Source of the DNA: Nitrospirillum viridazoti CBAmc
Lineage (GTDB): Bacteria; Pseudomonadota; Alphaproteobacteria; Azospirillales; Azospirillaceae
DNA length: 64,000 nt
Assembly: GCF_000730165.1 (NCBI RefSeq)
Contig: NZ_CP022111.1
Coordinates: 1,612,001 to 1,676,000, forward strand
Direction of reading: 5' to 3'
Every line of letters begins with the position of its first letter. The stretch's first letter is position 1. The translations under genes and the position numbers were made by a program. Below, piece by piece: positions 44,522 through 52,911 of the stretch. Below the pieces are notes generated by a model. It was not told where the DNA came from, did not search any database, and saw only the letters and a list, made by a program, of their open reading frames with translations.

Positions 44522-45214
44522 GAGCGGCTGGCTGGAGCGGATGCGTTTGGCAGCCTGGGCGTGGACCGGCGCCGGGCGCTATGGGAGGTCAAACGACTCG
44601 GGGACGCGCCGTTGCCGCTGTTCGAAGCCGCTGATGGCTGGGGCTTGCTGGGCGACAACCGGCCACCGGTCGAGTTCGGCGAGGAGCCCTTCCTGACGCT
44701 GCCTGCGATGCCGCTGGGCGAGGCCGTCCGCTAGGACTACCGAACCCTGTACCTGTCCTTGAAAGGCCATCCTTGCGCCCTGCTGCGCGCCCAGCTTGCG
44801 GCATTGGGGATGACGCCCGCCGTCATGTTGCCCAGTCTCAAGGACGGCGCCCGGGTGGCGGTCGCGAGCTTGGTCCTGATCCGTCAGCAGCCGGGCACGG
44901 CGTCAGGGGTGATCTTTGAGACCTTGGAGGACGAAACTGGCATCGTGAACGCCATCATTTGGCCGTCGTTGTTCGCGAAGCAGCGCCGGGAAGTGTTGAC
45001 GGCCACCATGCTGGGTGTCCATGGGCGCCTTCAGCGTGAAGGCGACGTCATCCACGTCATCGCTGACCGGCTGGTGGATCTTGGTCACATCCTCAGGGGG
45101 CTGACCGAACTGGATGGACCGTTCGAAACGCCGCTGCCGCGGGCTGATGAGGTTCGGCGGCCAGAGCCAGGCTCGTTGCGGCTGGTGTATGGGGAGGGAC
45201 GGAATTTCAAGTAA
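44522..45214 (+). pseudogene. dnaE2: Error-prone DNA polymerase DnaE2, C-terminal fragment with in-frame stop
   Basis: Only the C-terminal part of DnaE2 remains: ERLAGADAFGSLGVDRRRAL, LPAMPLGEAVR, then after a TAG stop at 44732-44734 the same frame continues DYRTLYLSLKGHPCALLRA. The OB-fold region GTASGVIFETLEDETG and HVIADRLVDLGHIL follows. Full DnaE2 has over 1,000 residues and is part of the ImuA-ImuB-DnaE2 translesion cassette. The missing polymerase domains plus the stop show decay. An ATG at 44759 could still give a short product. Confidence 0.88.
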
Positions 45215-45325
45215 ACCTACACCTGGTGGCGCCTTAAGTCCGGTTGGAACATTTTCCGTGTGTAGCAGCCACCCCAAGTCCGGCTCTGAGGCGTTGGCCT
45301 GCAATGGATGGCATACTTTATATAC

Positions 45326-46189
45326 TCAGGAGTTTCGCATAAGGCGCCGCTGAACCGCTAATGCACCCCTCTTTTTCAGAGCGGATGCAACATAATCGGC
45401 GTCTACGTCTGACATAATAGGCGGCGGCCACTTAATACTGAGGTTGCTTGGCGGCCAGATTTTGCGGAGAAATCTCGATGCTGTAACATCGAAACGCCAC
45501 CTTTCAACAAACTCAAGGTCGCGGCATCGCATAACATAAATAAAAAGGTTTTTTAAAATTTGGAACGAGGCCTGGCCATTGTATTCAGTCGGAGATGTAC
45601 CAAGAAGATGGGCATTTTCCGGGCCAGGAAGGTAAAGAAATGCATTTGATCCAAGATACGCTTGCCAGGCACTCCGCTCATAATGGCCAATCCAAACGGC
45701 CCAGCCGTGGTGAGGTGGTAATCCCGTTTGCCGGAGCAAATCTCGTTCTGCTTGAGAGGTTGTAACATCGCCAATCGAAATGTGCTCCGCTACTGTCGCC
45801 TTTACCGCAGCCCATCCAGCGATAACACTCTGTGCGTCCGGCGCAATTCGTAGCGATTGACCCTGCATTAAGGGGATCATAATCGGCTTTGCGCGATCTT
45901 CGATGTTCTTCATCCAGCCATTGTTGCAGCTCTTCCGATCACCACCACACACGCAGTGAACTTGGAGGTCGTGAATGTCCCCACCGCGCTTTATCTTGCG
46001 GATGCCCTTAGTCTCTACGGAACCTCGTTCGATCCGTTCCACCGCTTTGAACCCATCCCACTTTCGCATTGAGCGGGTAATTTCCCGGTGGGACCATCTG
46101 GGCCAAAGATGCTCCCAGGTGAGCCGCGAGGCCGGATTACCGCAAAAAATGCAACGCTCTACGATCTCAGTCACCGCTTCCTCGTTCAT
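45326..46189 (-). CDS. HNH-type putative endonuclease
   Basis: A 287-residue protein with an N-terminal treble-clef zinc/HNH-like centre: CIFCGNPASRLTWEHLWPRW and later CVCGGDRKSCNNGWM (about residues 13-95), which fit an HNH fold with metal-binding cysteines. The C-terminal two-thirds has no family I recognise. A Trp-rich region (HHGWAVWIGHYERSAWQAYL) could bind nucleic acid or a partner. It lies downstream of a truncated MucR frame and of a PD-(D/E)XK-like gene, all on the minus strand, suggesting a nuclease cassette. Confidence 0.72.
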   Translation of the reverse strand: MNEEAVTEIVERCIFCGNPASRLTWEHLWPRWSHREITRSMRKWDGFKAVERIERGSVETKGIRKIKRGGDIHDLQVHCVCGGDRKSCNNGWMKNIEDRAKPIMIPLMQGQSLRIAPDAQSVIAGWAAVKATVAEHISIGDVTTSQAERDLLRQTGLPPHHGWAVWIGHYERSAWQAYLGSNAFLYLPGPENAHLLGTSPTEYNGQASFQILKNLFIYVMRCRDLEFVERWRFDVTASRFLRKIWPPSNLSIKWPPPIMSDVDADYVASALKKRGALAVQRRLMRNS

Positions 46190-46386
46190 CTCAAGCTGCG
46201 ACAGTTATGCTTTTCTTCGAGTTGCCTTGGCGGGGGCCGGTTGGCCAAGCCAATCTGCTTGGCCAAGCCGGTGCGCTGATCGGCGTAGTTCGGCGGGACC
46301 ATCGCGTATTCCACGGGCAGTCCCCCGGTGCAATATTCTCTATGCACCAGGGTCAAGGCCGTGCGCAGATACCGCTTCAGCATCAA
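46186..46386 (-). pseudogene. MucR/Ros family regulator, truncated copy
   Basis: A 66-residue frame preserves the C-terminal MucR zone: MLKRYLRTALTLVHREYCTGG corresponds to the usual LKRHLRTxxxLTPxEYRxRWG, followed by LPVEYAMVPPNYADQRTGLA. The N-terminal zinc finger region is missing, and the segment after LTL is damaged compared with the intact copy at 50080-50517. It overlaps the HNH gene by 4 bp. Confidence 0.72.
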
Positions 46387-46397
46387 TAGCTCTATGA

Positions 46398-47654
46398 TCA
46401 GATGGGCGATACTGGTTTAAATGGAACATCATAATCAAGAGCAAGTGGGTGTGTGAGAGGCTTATTTGTTATTTTCGACAATAGAGACGTCGATGAATGC
46501 GACATATCCACTCTCGTCTTTCCAAAGAATTCCGCATTAGAGAGGACTATGACATCCATTCCTGATATGTACATACGCCGATCAATAGGAAGCGGCGCCA
46601 CTTCGCCTTTTCCTCTAGGGGGTTGCCCGCTTCGATTGCGGTGTGATGGCCACGTCTTGCCACGAAGTACTTTAACCGATCCCGGGCTACGTTTCCCAAA
46701 CGCAAGGAAATGGACGATCAGGTGATCATCACGTATCGCACCTTCATTGCCGACTGGTTCATCCAGCATCGGATACAATTTAATCCGCGTTCGACGATGC
46801 TTCCACTGGTGCTGGCTTTCGCCGTCAAGCACAAAAAATTTCCGAGCATCCTTCCTCGGATCAGAGGTTTCCCCCCATGTCTTTCCGCCTTTAACTTGTG
46901 TCGCGAGTAAGGCGCCAGTCGCCGTTGTTCTTAGATCGTCGATTCCACCATCCGTACCATTTGCCATAGTGATAGACGGCGATATAGAGCGAAAATACTT
47001 ATCAGAAGGACCGATGCGATCCGCCAAAAAACCCCAAAGTATCTCGGCTCTGCGGCCATGCGTGAACATGTGTTTCGCTGACCGCCTATATATTTCTGCG
47101 ATTTTCGATTCACCTCTTGGCAACAAATCCGGAAAATCATAATAAACGTCAGACAATAATTCTTCATCGTATTCAGAAAAATAGGTCTCGAGGGCTGGAA
47201 AAGCGGGAGTTCCCAGATTTTCTGGGTCTTCTATGGTTTTTAACATATCTAATGTTAGAATTATTGTCGACCTTGCTGGATATTTGATGCGGTAATTGCT
47301 AAGTGGCGTATTTTCGACCTCAGCTATATGACCGGATTCAGCCAGTTGTTGATGATGCGGGTGAACAAAAATTAGACCTCCCAGTTTGTCATTTTTTGAT
47401 ATTTCTATAATCTTAAAAAAATTCCCATTTTTGTTGATAGCGTCAATTAAAGTATGCGTATCATCAAGTATATCTTCCGCGGACTTCTGAGAAGATATAA
47501 CTGAACTAGTAACTTCACTGCTAGCAATGCTTCTTCTCCCAAGAGAAATCATTTCGCTTTTCGTTATAGGGCCCAGCGCACTCCTGTATAGGCTTGTTGA
47601 GTTAAGGCAGAGCTGCCACCAAATTTTTTCAATAGCTTGGTCATTTGATGACAT
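46398..47654 (-). CDS. Hypothetical protein with PD-(D/E)XK-like motif
   Basis: A 418-residue protein encoded in AT-rich DNA unlike the core, indicating transfer. No known domain was recognised overall, but residues 237-255 contain GIDD...QVK (D239/D240 and Q253-x-K255) with an upstream glutamate, E204, in RRAEILWG. This spacing is compatible with a restriction-endonuclease (PD-(D/E)XK, Mrr-like) core. The first 200 residues could be a sensor or specificity domain. Its neighbour on the same strand is the HNH protein, so the pair may be a restriction or anti-phage module. This is an inference. Confidence 0.6.
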   Translation of the reverse strand: MSSNDQAIEKIWWQLCLNSTSLYRSALGPITKSEMISLGRRSIASSEVTSSVISSQKSAEDILDDTHTLIDAINKNGNFFKIIEISKNDKLGGLIFVHPHHQQLAESGHIAEVENTPLSNYRIKYPARSTIILTLDMLKTIEDPENLGTPAFPALETYFSEYDEELLSDVYYDFPDLLPRGESKIAEIYRRSAKHMFTHGRRAEILWGFLADRIGPSDKYFRSISPSITMANGTDGGIDDLRTTATGALLATQVKGGKTWGETSDPRKDARKFFVLDGESQHQWKHRRTRIKLYPMLDEPVGNEGAIRDDHLIVHFLAFGKRSPGSVKVLRGKTWPSHRNRSGQPPRGKGEVAPLPIDRRMYISGMDVIVLSNAEFFGKTRVDMSHSSTSLLSKITNKPLTHPLALDYDVPFKPVSPI

Positions 47655-47860
47655 CGGAACACCGGTTTAGTTGGACAAGACGATGTATGGTAAACGAAAG
47701 TAGGTTGCGTTTACAGTAAGAGTGTCTCCAGCCTATCATTTCTGAGGTTCCTAATGGTGTGAGGTCATGATCTTGTCCACCCTCAAGAGACGATATAATT
47801 CACTTTCCAACCTAACAGGATGTTGAAAAACCTGATTCCGTCGCTGGGTGCCCTTTGAGT

Positions 47861-48688
47861 CTAGCCCCCATCTTGCCCCGATACATGGCAGATTGCATGC
47901 TTGCGTCTTTGGAAAACCTCGGTATCAGATGGCCATATGGCGCCGATGGAAGTCTTATCCACGTTAAACGGCAGCGGCAGCGCGAACCCGGCAGCCTGTT
48001 CCACCTTGGCGACAGACACGGCATAGGGTGTCAGATCACCCTTGGGGGTCGGCTGGTTCTGCATGATGAACGCTGCGACCTGGCCACTGCCGTCAACCAC
48101 AACCTTCCAGTACGCGGCCGGGACGCCGACCCCATCAGCGCCGATGGTTTCCACCGGTTCCTTCCAGATTGGGCCGTCCATCACGATCAGCGGCCCCCGG
48201 TCAAGAGCCCAGGCACGCGTCGCTTCCTCCAGTGCTTCCCACTCCCACTGGTTCAGGTGGGACGCCTGCGGACTCATGTTTGATAGATAGAAGCTCTCCC
48301 GCTGAACCTGTGCGTCCCATTCAAAATCGGAGTTGGGTGCAAAGTGGCCGCGGTCATACACACCGGCGTGCCCTTTATAGTCCGCGAGTTCAGCACGATG
48401 ATCAGGTGGCAGATCAGGATCGGGCGCGAATGAATCCTTGCGGGGCAGACACCCCAGCGCATGCTCAGCAGTCAGGCTCCAGGACACGAAGTCGGGGACC
48501 AGTTTCACGTCGTCGTGCAGAACGACGTAGGCCCGGCGGCACAGCGGCGTTAGACGGGGCTCAGTCCCCGACCACTGCGGAGCACCCCAAGGGGCCTGCG
48601 CCTGGCAAGCCGCCGGAATCTCTGCCGATTGCGCGCTGCCGACGCCCAAGCATGCCAGGACGACAAAAGCCCCCAAATGCACCCGCAT
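47861..48688 (-). CDS. Secreted DNA/RNA non-specific endonuclease (NUC1 family)
   Basis: A 275-residue secreted nuclease. A signal peptide (HLGAFVVLACLGVGSAQSAE) precedes the mature enzyme. The active-site motif DRGHFAPNSDF and downstream metal-binding asparagine region LSNMSPQASHLNQWEWEALE are the hallmarks of the bacterial Serratia-nuclease family. Six or so cysteines suggest disulfides in the periplasm. I chose MRVHLGAFVV as start. The last 25 residues may be foreign, because sequence similarity fades after IGAIWPSD. A role in nucleic-acid scavenging or attack on neighbours is possible. Confidence 0.9.
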   Translation of the reverse strand: MRVHLGAFVVLACLGVGSAQSAEIPAACQAQAPWGAPQWSGTEPRLTPLCRRAYVVLHDDVKLVPDFVSWSLTAEHALGCLPRKDSFAPDPDLPPDHRAELADYKGHAGVYDRGHFAPNSDFEWDAQVQRESFYLSNMSPQASHLNQWEWEALEEATRAWALDRGPLIVMDGPIWKEPVETIGADGVGVPAAYWKVVVDGSGQVAAFIMQNQPTPKGDLTPYAVSVAKVEQAAGFALPLPFNVDKTSIGAIWPSDTEVFQRRKHAICHVSGQDGG

Positions 48689-48806
48689 TACATTCCCCAA
48701 CAGTGGCGACGCTATCAGGCCGAAGCAGCCAATACGAATTGCGACCACTCCGTCGAAACCAGTGCCCGCCGTAGCAGCCCATCATTTAAGCTATTGAAAA
48801 TGTGAA

Positions 48807-48837
48807 GTTATATCCAAAATCCCTTTTTGGATATAAC
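48807..48837. repeat. Perfect 13-bp inverted repeat
   Basis: GTTATATCCAAAA - TCCCT - TTTTGGATATAAC. The arms are AT-rich with no pairing defects. It resembles a terminator without a clear gene, or the end of a lost element, and borders a decayed SEC-C fragment. Confidence 0.65.
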
Positions 48838-48840
48838 CGC

Positions 48841-49079
48841 CTCGATGAAGCCGCCAGACAAATCTCCCGCGCCATCCTGGTCTTGCACAAGGTCGCCTAG
48901 ATCGGGGCGGCGCATCCACCCGCAAAGCCAGCCCCCGTCCGTCAGACCAAGGTCGGACGCAACAACCCGTGCCCCCGCGGGTCCGGCAAGAAATACGAAC
49001 GCTGCTGCGGTGCCAACGGAGGCGTCAACCGCCAAACCCAGTGGGGACGCGCACCGCGCATGCCTAACTGGATGCCTCA
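48841..49079 (+). pseudogene. SEC-C motif protein remnant
   Basis: One frame reads LDEAARQISRAILVLHKVA, a TAG stop at 48898-48900, then [20 protein letters not shown]. The last string is a SEC-C zinc motif with CPC changed to CPR, used by many proteins to bind zinc near their C-terminus. With the in-frame stop, the cysteine change and no N-terminal part, this is a decayed tail of a SEC-C protein. No active function is expected. Confidence 0.6.
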
Positions 49080-49331
49080 GTGGCCTTCAGCTTGACGGTT
49101 ACCGGCGGCTTCAGCTGCCTTCTGGCACATGTAGTAACCGTCCTTGGTCGTGCCGTAGTAGCGGCTGCTGGGCAGGTGATATATTTGGGAATTGGGGTTC
49201 ACCCAGACCACCGGGCTCTTGCAGACCTTTGCGGCTGCGGCCGGGTCGGAATAGTGCTTCCCCTCGCCAGCCAGGGCGGCCGGAGAAGCCAAGAGGACGG
49301 CGGCAACGAGAGCGGTTGCTAAGCGGCGCAT
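49077..49331 (-). CDS. Small secreted protein (VVWVN family)
   Basis: An 84-residue protein: a signal peptide ([21 protein letters not shown]) and a mature part with two cysteines, [20 protein letters not shown], then [17 protein letters not shown]. The same architecture (VVWVN, a Tyr/Phe-His pair, RYYG/RWYA, TKxGxxxC) occurs in the gene at 62504-62797, so these are diverged paralogues. Such proteins are widespread small secreted hypotheticals in Proteobacteria; function unknown. Start chosen at the MRR methionine. Confidence 0.75.
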   Translation of the reverse strand: MRRLATALVAAVLLASPAALAGEGKHYSDPAAAAKVCKSPVVWVNPNSQIYHLPSSRYYGTTKDGYYMCQKAAEAAGNRQAEGH

Positions 49332-49453
49332 CGGTTTCACCTTTGCATATTGAGCGTGCATGACAAGTACAGTACGCGCGCCATGGCTGCAATGTCGGTG
49401 CCGTTTTACAGGGTCGTTAGCTGGCCGGTGCGGGCCGCGGCCAAACTCGGCTT

Positions 49454-49870
49454 TCAGCGCTGGCGGACCCGTTCAAAGCGGACGTGGGCGCCACCGTACC
49501 CAAGGCGCCGCCGAACAGTTTTGGTGACGCCAACGGTACGCCCGGTAGGCACCTGCTGCGAGCGCCCTTCGTTGTACGCACGCTCAGCTTTTGATGGGGC
49601 TGTTTGCACATTGAGGCGATGGAGTGCCGCCCGGGCGAGATCCGGCAGACTCGCCGCCGGAATTACCCTGCCAGTGAGACTCGACCGGCACGTCTTTGCG
49701 TAGACGCCGACGCCAATGCGAATCAGCACTGCTCGCCCAGTCAGCTTCCGAAGGACACGACTGATCTGAGATTGGCTTGCGTTAAGCCCATCAACAAAGT
49801 CGGCCCGCAGCAGAACGATTTCCGTGCTCACCCGAATTAATTCAACAGCTTGCGATTCAAGACCGCTCAT
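49454..49870 (-). CDS. DUF6088-like / AbiEi-type antitoxin-like protein
   Basis: A 138-residue protein that resembles the DUF6088 family of AbiEi-type antitoxin-like regulators. It has a winged-helix start (ASQSQISRVLRKLTGRAVLI, RIGVGVYAKT) followed by LPDLARAALHRLNV and the family tail AERAYNEGRSQQVPTGRTVG with RRRLGYGGAHVRFE. AbiE-type systems pair such a protein with a nucleotidyltransferase toxin. No such gene is adjacent, so this looks like an orphan or decayed pair. Family assignment is by memory of motifs, not by search. Confidence 0.65.
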   Translation of the reverse strand: MSGLESQAVELIRVSTEIVLLRADFVDGLNASQSQISRVLRKLTGRAVLIRIGVGVYAKTCRSSLTGRVIPAASLPDLARAALHRLNVQTAPSKAERAYNEGRSQQVPTGRTVGVTKTVRRRLGYGGAHVRFERVRQR

Positions 49871-50079
49871 CCGACGAGAATGCTCTCTGGGAAATATTAT
49901 CTATCGTTGCCGCCATAACCGGGCCGGGCAGCGTGACCTGCTGTCTGTCTTCCTTCCAAAAGCTAACCGCCTCCGCACATCCGAAGGCCTGCCAGTGGCG
50001 GCAGCGGTTGGGGAGCCGCATCTTGTGCGAACTGAGGCTCCCACCATTTCATAGCCGAAGGCGCGGCGAATTATCCGCG

Positions 50080-50517
50080 TCAGGCAGCGTTCTTGCCTTT
50101 TTTGGGCTTCGCAACACGGGTGCGGCTGCCGAGCCCGATCTCCTTGGCCAAACCCGAACGTTGTTCGGCGTAGCTCGGCGCGACCATGGGGTAGTCCGAC
50201 GGCAAGCCCCACCTAGCACGGTACTCATCTGGCGTCAGATTGTAGGCCGTGCGCAGGTGGCGCTTCAGCATCTTCAGCTTCTTGCCATCTTCGAGGCAGA
50301 CGATGTAGTCCGGGGTCACGGATTTCCGGACAGGCACAGCTGGAACCAGCTTAGCTTCAGGAACAGGTTCCGGTTCTGGGCTATCAACGCGAACTAGCCC
50401 ACCGTATACCGACTGAATTAACCCAGGCAACTCGGCAGGAGGTATCTGGTTTCTTGTCACATATGCGGATACGATATCCGTCGTCAGCTTCAGTAAGTCG
50501 TCCATGAGGAAATCCAT
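50080..50517 (-). CDS. MucR/Ros family transcriptional regulator
   Basis: A 145-residue Ros/MucR protein. The C-terminal DNA-binding region has the single Cys2His2-like finger IVCLEDGKKLKMLKRHLRTA, then YNLTPDEYRARWGLPSDYPM and APSYAEQRSGLAKEIGLG. The usual first finger cysteine pair is reduced to one visible cysteine (C in IVCLEDG), as in many MucR variants. MucR regulates exopolysaccharide, motility and often silences foreign AT-rich DNA, which is of interest inside this island. A truncated relative lies at 46186-46386. Confidence 0.92.
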   Translation of the reverse strand: MDFLMDDLLKLTTDIVSAYVTRNQIPPAELPGLIQSVYGGLVRVDSPEPEPVPEAKLVPAVPVRKSVTPDYIVCLEDGKKLKMLKRHLRTAYNLTPDEYRARWGLPSDYPMVAPSYAEQRSGLAKEIGLGSRTRVAKPKKGKNAA

Positions 50518-50571
50518 TATTCACAGCTGGCGACATGATACAGTTCCTATAAGTATCGTCCAGGAGGAATA

Positions 50572-50805
50572 TTGGGAAAGTTATTGCCGACTCAGGATTG
50601 GGTCGAAGAAATCAACGGGACCTGGGTTCGTATGGACGGAATGACGGCCCAATGCGTAGCCCCGGCTACCAGGTTTTCCTGGGCAGTGCAGCGGCCTGAC
50701 GGCTCTTGGTTATCGACCTCGCCGGTGACCAGCGGTAGCAACCCTAAGACACGGTACTTCGTCAGCGCCAACGCTGCCATGGCGGCCGCAGACCGAACCC
50801 GCTAG
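50572..50805 (+). CDS. Small hypothetical protein (TTG start)
   Basis: A 77-residue protein starting at TTG, chosen because a perfect AGGAGG sits five bases upstream. It reads LPTQDWVEEINGTWVRMDGM, then VQRPDGSWLSTSPVTSGS and ends AAMAAADRTR. It is beta-rich with no signal peptide. I do not recognise it. It is divergent from mucR, 54 bp away, and might be regulated by it. Confidence 0.55.
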   Translation: MGKLLPTQDWVEEINGTWVRMDGMTAQCVAPATRFSWAVQRPDGSWLSTSPVTSGSNPKTRYFVSANAAMAAADRTR

Positions 50806-51440
50806 CTCTCGAGGATGTCCGGCCTGCTAGGCGCCCGTCCACAGCGTCAGCGCCACGGAAGAAAGGCGTCATCCGACGATGCCGTTCGTGAACCTCTGCG
50901 TCAGGAAGGTCAGTCCTGGAATTGCCAAGCTCCGTCGGTTGAGTTCATCCCGTACTCCAGACCTCGACGGCCAAAATACCCGTCCTCTGTCTTGGCAGTC
51001 GAACGCGCGAGCGAGAAGCCTAGCGGCAAACTGTCAGTAACGCGTCCTGAACGCGGTTTATGGAAAGTTTGCCGCAGAAAAAATGTAAGGCCCAAGACGG
51101 ATTGATGGCTGAGATTGGCTATCGCTGATCCCGACATAGCGCATCGGATATGTACTCGACAGCATCGGCGCCGTGGCTCCAGCACGTAAGGTGGAAAAAT
51201 GGGTTGGCGGCCGCTGCATGCGCCCTTCGGGCCCGATCCCAATGCCGCTGACGAAGTTGGCTTGGCCGTAGAGATGCCGAGCAGCGGTCCGTTTCCAGAG
51301 CAAGCTGCGACCGTGTCGTTCGATCCAAAACGGGGTCAACTTTCTACTTTGGGGCGCCTATGATAGAAATATTACACTCATTGTGTGTATTTCCAGCAAA
51401 TGCTATAGGCAAACAATCCCATCAGCATGAGGCTTCTGCG
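50806..51440. other. Gene-poor stretch
   Basis: About 630 bp. Short open frames exist on both strands (50815-51105 plus, 50910-51242 minus), but neither has a good ribosome-binding site or a recognisable protein. Probably decayed cargo plus the promoter of the S1/P1 nuclease gene. Confidence 0.4.
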
Positions 51441-52280
51441 ATGCGCCACCACCTTTCCGCCGCCCTCATTGCGCTTTCGGTTCTTCCCGCGATGGCTCCA
51501 ACTCAGGCCTTTGCCTGGGGTGGCGACGGGCATCGGACTGTGGCCGCCATCGCCTACCAGCTGCTGACACCGACTGCAAAGGCCCAGGTGAATGGTCTAC
51601 TGGGCGACGACAGTGGCCAAGCCTTCATTAATGCCGCCACCTGGGCGGACGACATTCGCAAACCCCAGCCGGACCAGCCGTATCCAGGCAGCGGCCCTTG
51701 GCACTACGTCTCGATCCCGTTTAATGACGCGGTGTACGTCAAAGGCCGGGACTGCAAGACGGATAGCTGCGTGGTGGAGAAGATAAGCGCCTTCAATGCG
51801 CAGCTGTCTGATAGCCAGCTTCTTGAAGGCGTCCGGCGCGATGCGCTGAAGTTCGTTATCCACTTCGTCGGCGACATCCACCAGCCCCTCCACGCGTGTG
51901 AGAACGGAGATCGCGGCGCCAACGAGGTGCAGGTCACGCTGAATGGCCGAAATACCAACCTCCACAGCGTGTGGGACTCGGGCATCATCCGGGGGAGTTG
52001 GGGAAACATCGCCGCCCATCAGGCGCTGCTGACGCAACGGGCGGAAGCCGAACACGCCAAATGGGAAAATGGCACGCCCGCCGACTGGGCGACTGAGAGC
52101 CATACCATTGCCCGGCAGGTCGTCTACCCGAGCTTGGGCAACGTTCCGGCACCTGGTCCCGTTACCCCGCCGGTCGTGTTGCCCGCCGATTACGCCGCCA
52201 AAGAGGCGCCGGTTGTCGATGAGCAGATCGTCAAGGCAGGGGTTCGGCTAGCCTCCCTTCTAAATGGCGATTTCAAATAG
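51441..52280 (+). CDS. Secreted S1/P1-type nuclease
   Basis: A 279-residue zinc-dependent nuclease of the S1/P1 family that cleaves single-stranded nucleic acid. After a signal peptide (ALIALSVLPAMAPTQAFA) the mature protein begins WGGDGHRTVAAIA, giving the N-terminal Trp that coordinates zinc in this family. Further ligands are in ATWADDIR, WHYVSIP, HFVGDIHQPLHA and LHSVWDSGII. All expected zinc ligands are visible, so the enzyme should be active in the periplasm or outside. It is the second secreted nuclease in the cargo. Confidence 0.93.
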   Translation: MRHHLSAALIALSVLPAMAPTQAFAWGGDGHRTVAAIAYQLLTPTAKAQVNGLLGDDSGQAFINAATWADDIRKPQPDQPYPGSGPWHYVSIPFNDAVYVKGRDCKTDSCVVEKISAFNAQLSDSQLLEGVRRDALKFVIHFVGDIHQPLHACENGDRGANEVQVTLNGRNTNLHSVWDSGIIRGSWGNIAAHQALLTQRAEAEHAKWENGTPADWATESHTIARQVVYPSLGNVPAPGPVTPPVVLPADYAAKEAPVVDEQIVKAGVRLASLLNGDFK

Positions 52281-52309
52281 ACATTTCCCAATGAGCCGGG
52301 AAAGCAGCA

Positions 52310-52834
52310 TCACAGGAACAGCAAGTCGTCGCTGGTGCTGGGGCTGACCAGGTCGTCGAACCCTGGGACAGGGGTGGCGAATAGGCCGCCGCGCCAAGCA
52401 TCGAGGTGCCGCCGAACAACGAGAATGCCGTCCTGGGTGGCATTCGTGACCAAGGCCAGGGGCGCCTGTCCGCCGAAAAGCGGACCGCTGTTGGGACTCT
52501 TGAGCCACCGGATGCCGTCATCGTCCCGCGCAAAAATCGTTCGCAGCGCCCGGTGGATTCCCAGCACTGCGGAGATCCTGAGTAACGTATCAATGGGCAG
52601 CGCCAGCTCGGCACCGGACAGGGCCCTGGTCGCCCATCTGCGATAGGCGGAGTGCCCAGGCTTACCAAGGACGTTAAGCTGCTCTCGGGCGGTAAGCCCC
52701 CAGCGGTCAGCGATTGCCAGGAATGCCCTCATGCCGGGACCGCTGACCCGGCGGACGTCGGCGATGGCGAGGTCCATGATGACGACCATCCCAGGACCGC
52801 CGGGCGAGCCTTCCTTTCTGGTGTCGTCGATCAT
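52310..52834 (-). CDS. MbcA/ParS/Xre-type antitoxin, orphan
   Basis: A 174-residue protein with the DUF2384 C-terminal domain. It contains YRRWATRALSGAELALPIDT, LRISAVLGIHRALRTIF and the family end motif GPLFGGQAPLALVTNATQDG followed by RRHLDAWRGGLF. Such antitoxins pair with RES-domain NAD-degrading toxins, normally encoded directly downstream. Here the downstream neighbour is the convergent S1/P1 nuclease, and no RES domain is found. Start at 52834 has GGAAGG upstream. It could be a solitary antitoxin guarding against related toxins. Confidence 0.85.
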   Translation of the reverse strand: MIDDTRKEGSPGGPGMVVIMDLAIADVRRVSGPGMRAFLAIADRWGLTAREQLNVLGKPGHSAYRRWATRALSGAELALPIDTLLRISAVLGIHRALRTIFARDDDGIRWLKSPNSGPLFGGQAPLALVTNATQDGILVVRRHLDAWRGGLFATPVPGFDDLVSPSTSDDLLFL

Positions 52835-52877
52835 CACAGACCTTCCGGTGGGCCATCCAGGACGGGGCACCCAGTGA

Positions 52878-52906
52878 ATGGCGCCCCAACAAGATTGGGG
52901 CGCCAT
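52878..52906 (-). terminator. Perfect 12-bp hairpin terminator
   Basis: ATGGCGCCCCAA and TTGGGGCGCCAT pair around a 5-nt loop directly after the stop of the secreted protein gene at 52912, separating it from the antitoxin gene. Confidence 0.7.
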
Positions 52907-52911
52907 CACCG

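Noticed and set aside
50910-51242. Minus-strand open frame of 110 codons
   Set aside because: No ribosome-binding site and no protein-like family features; an overlapping plus-strand frame is equally long, as expected for chance.
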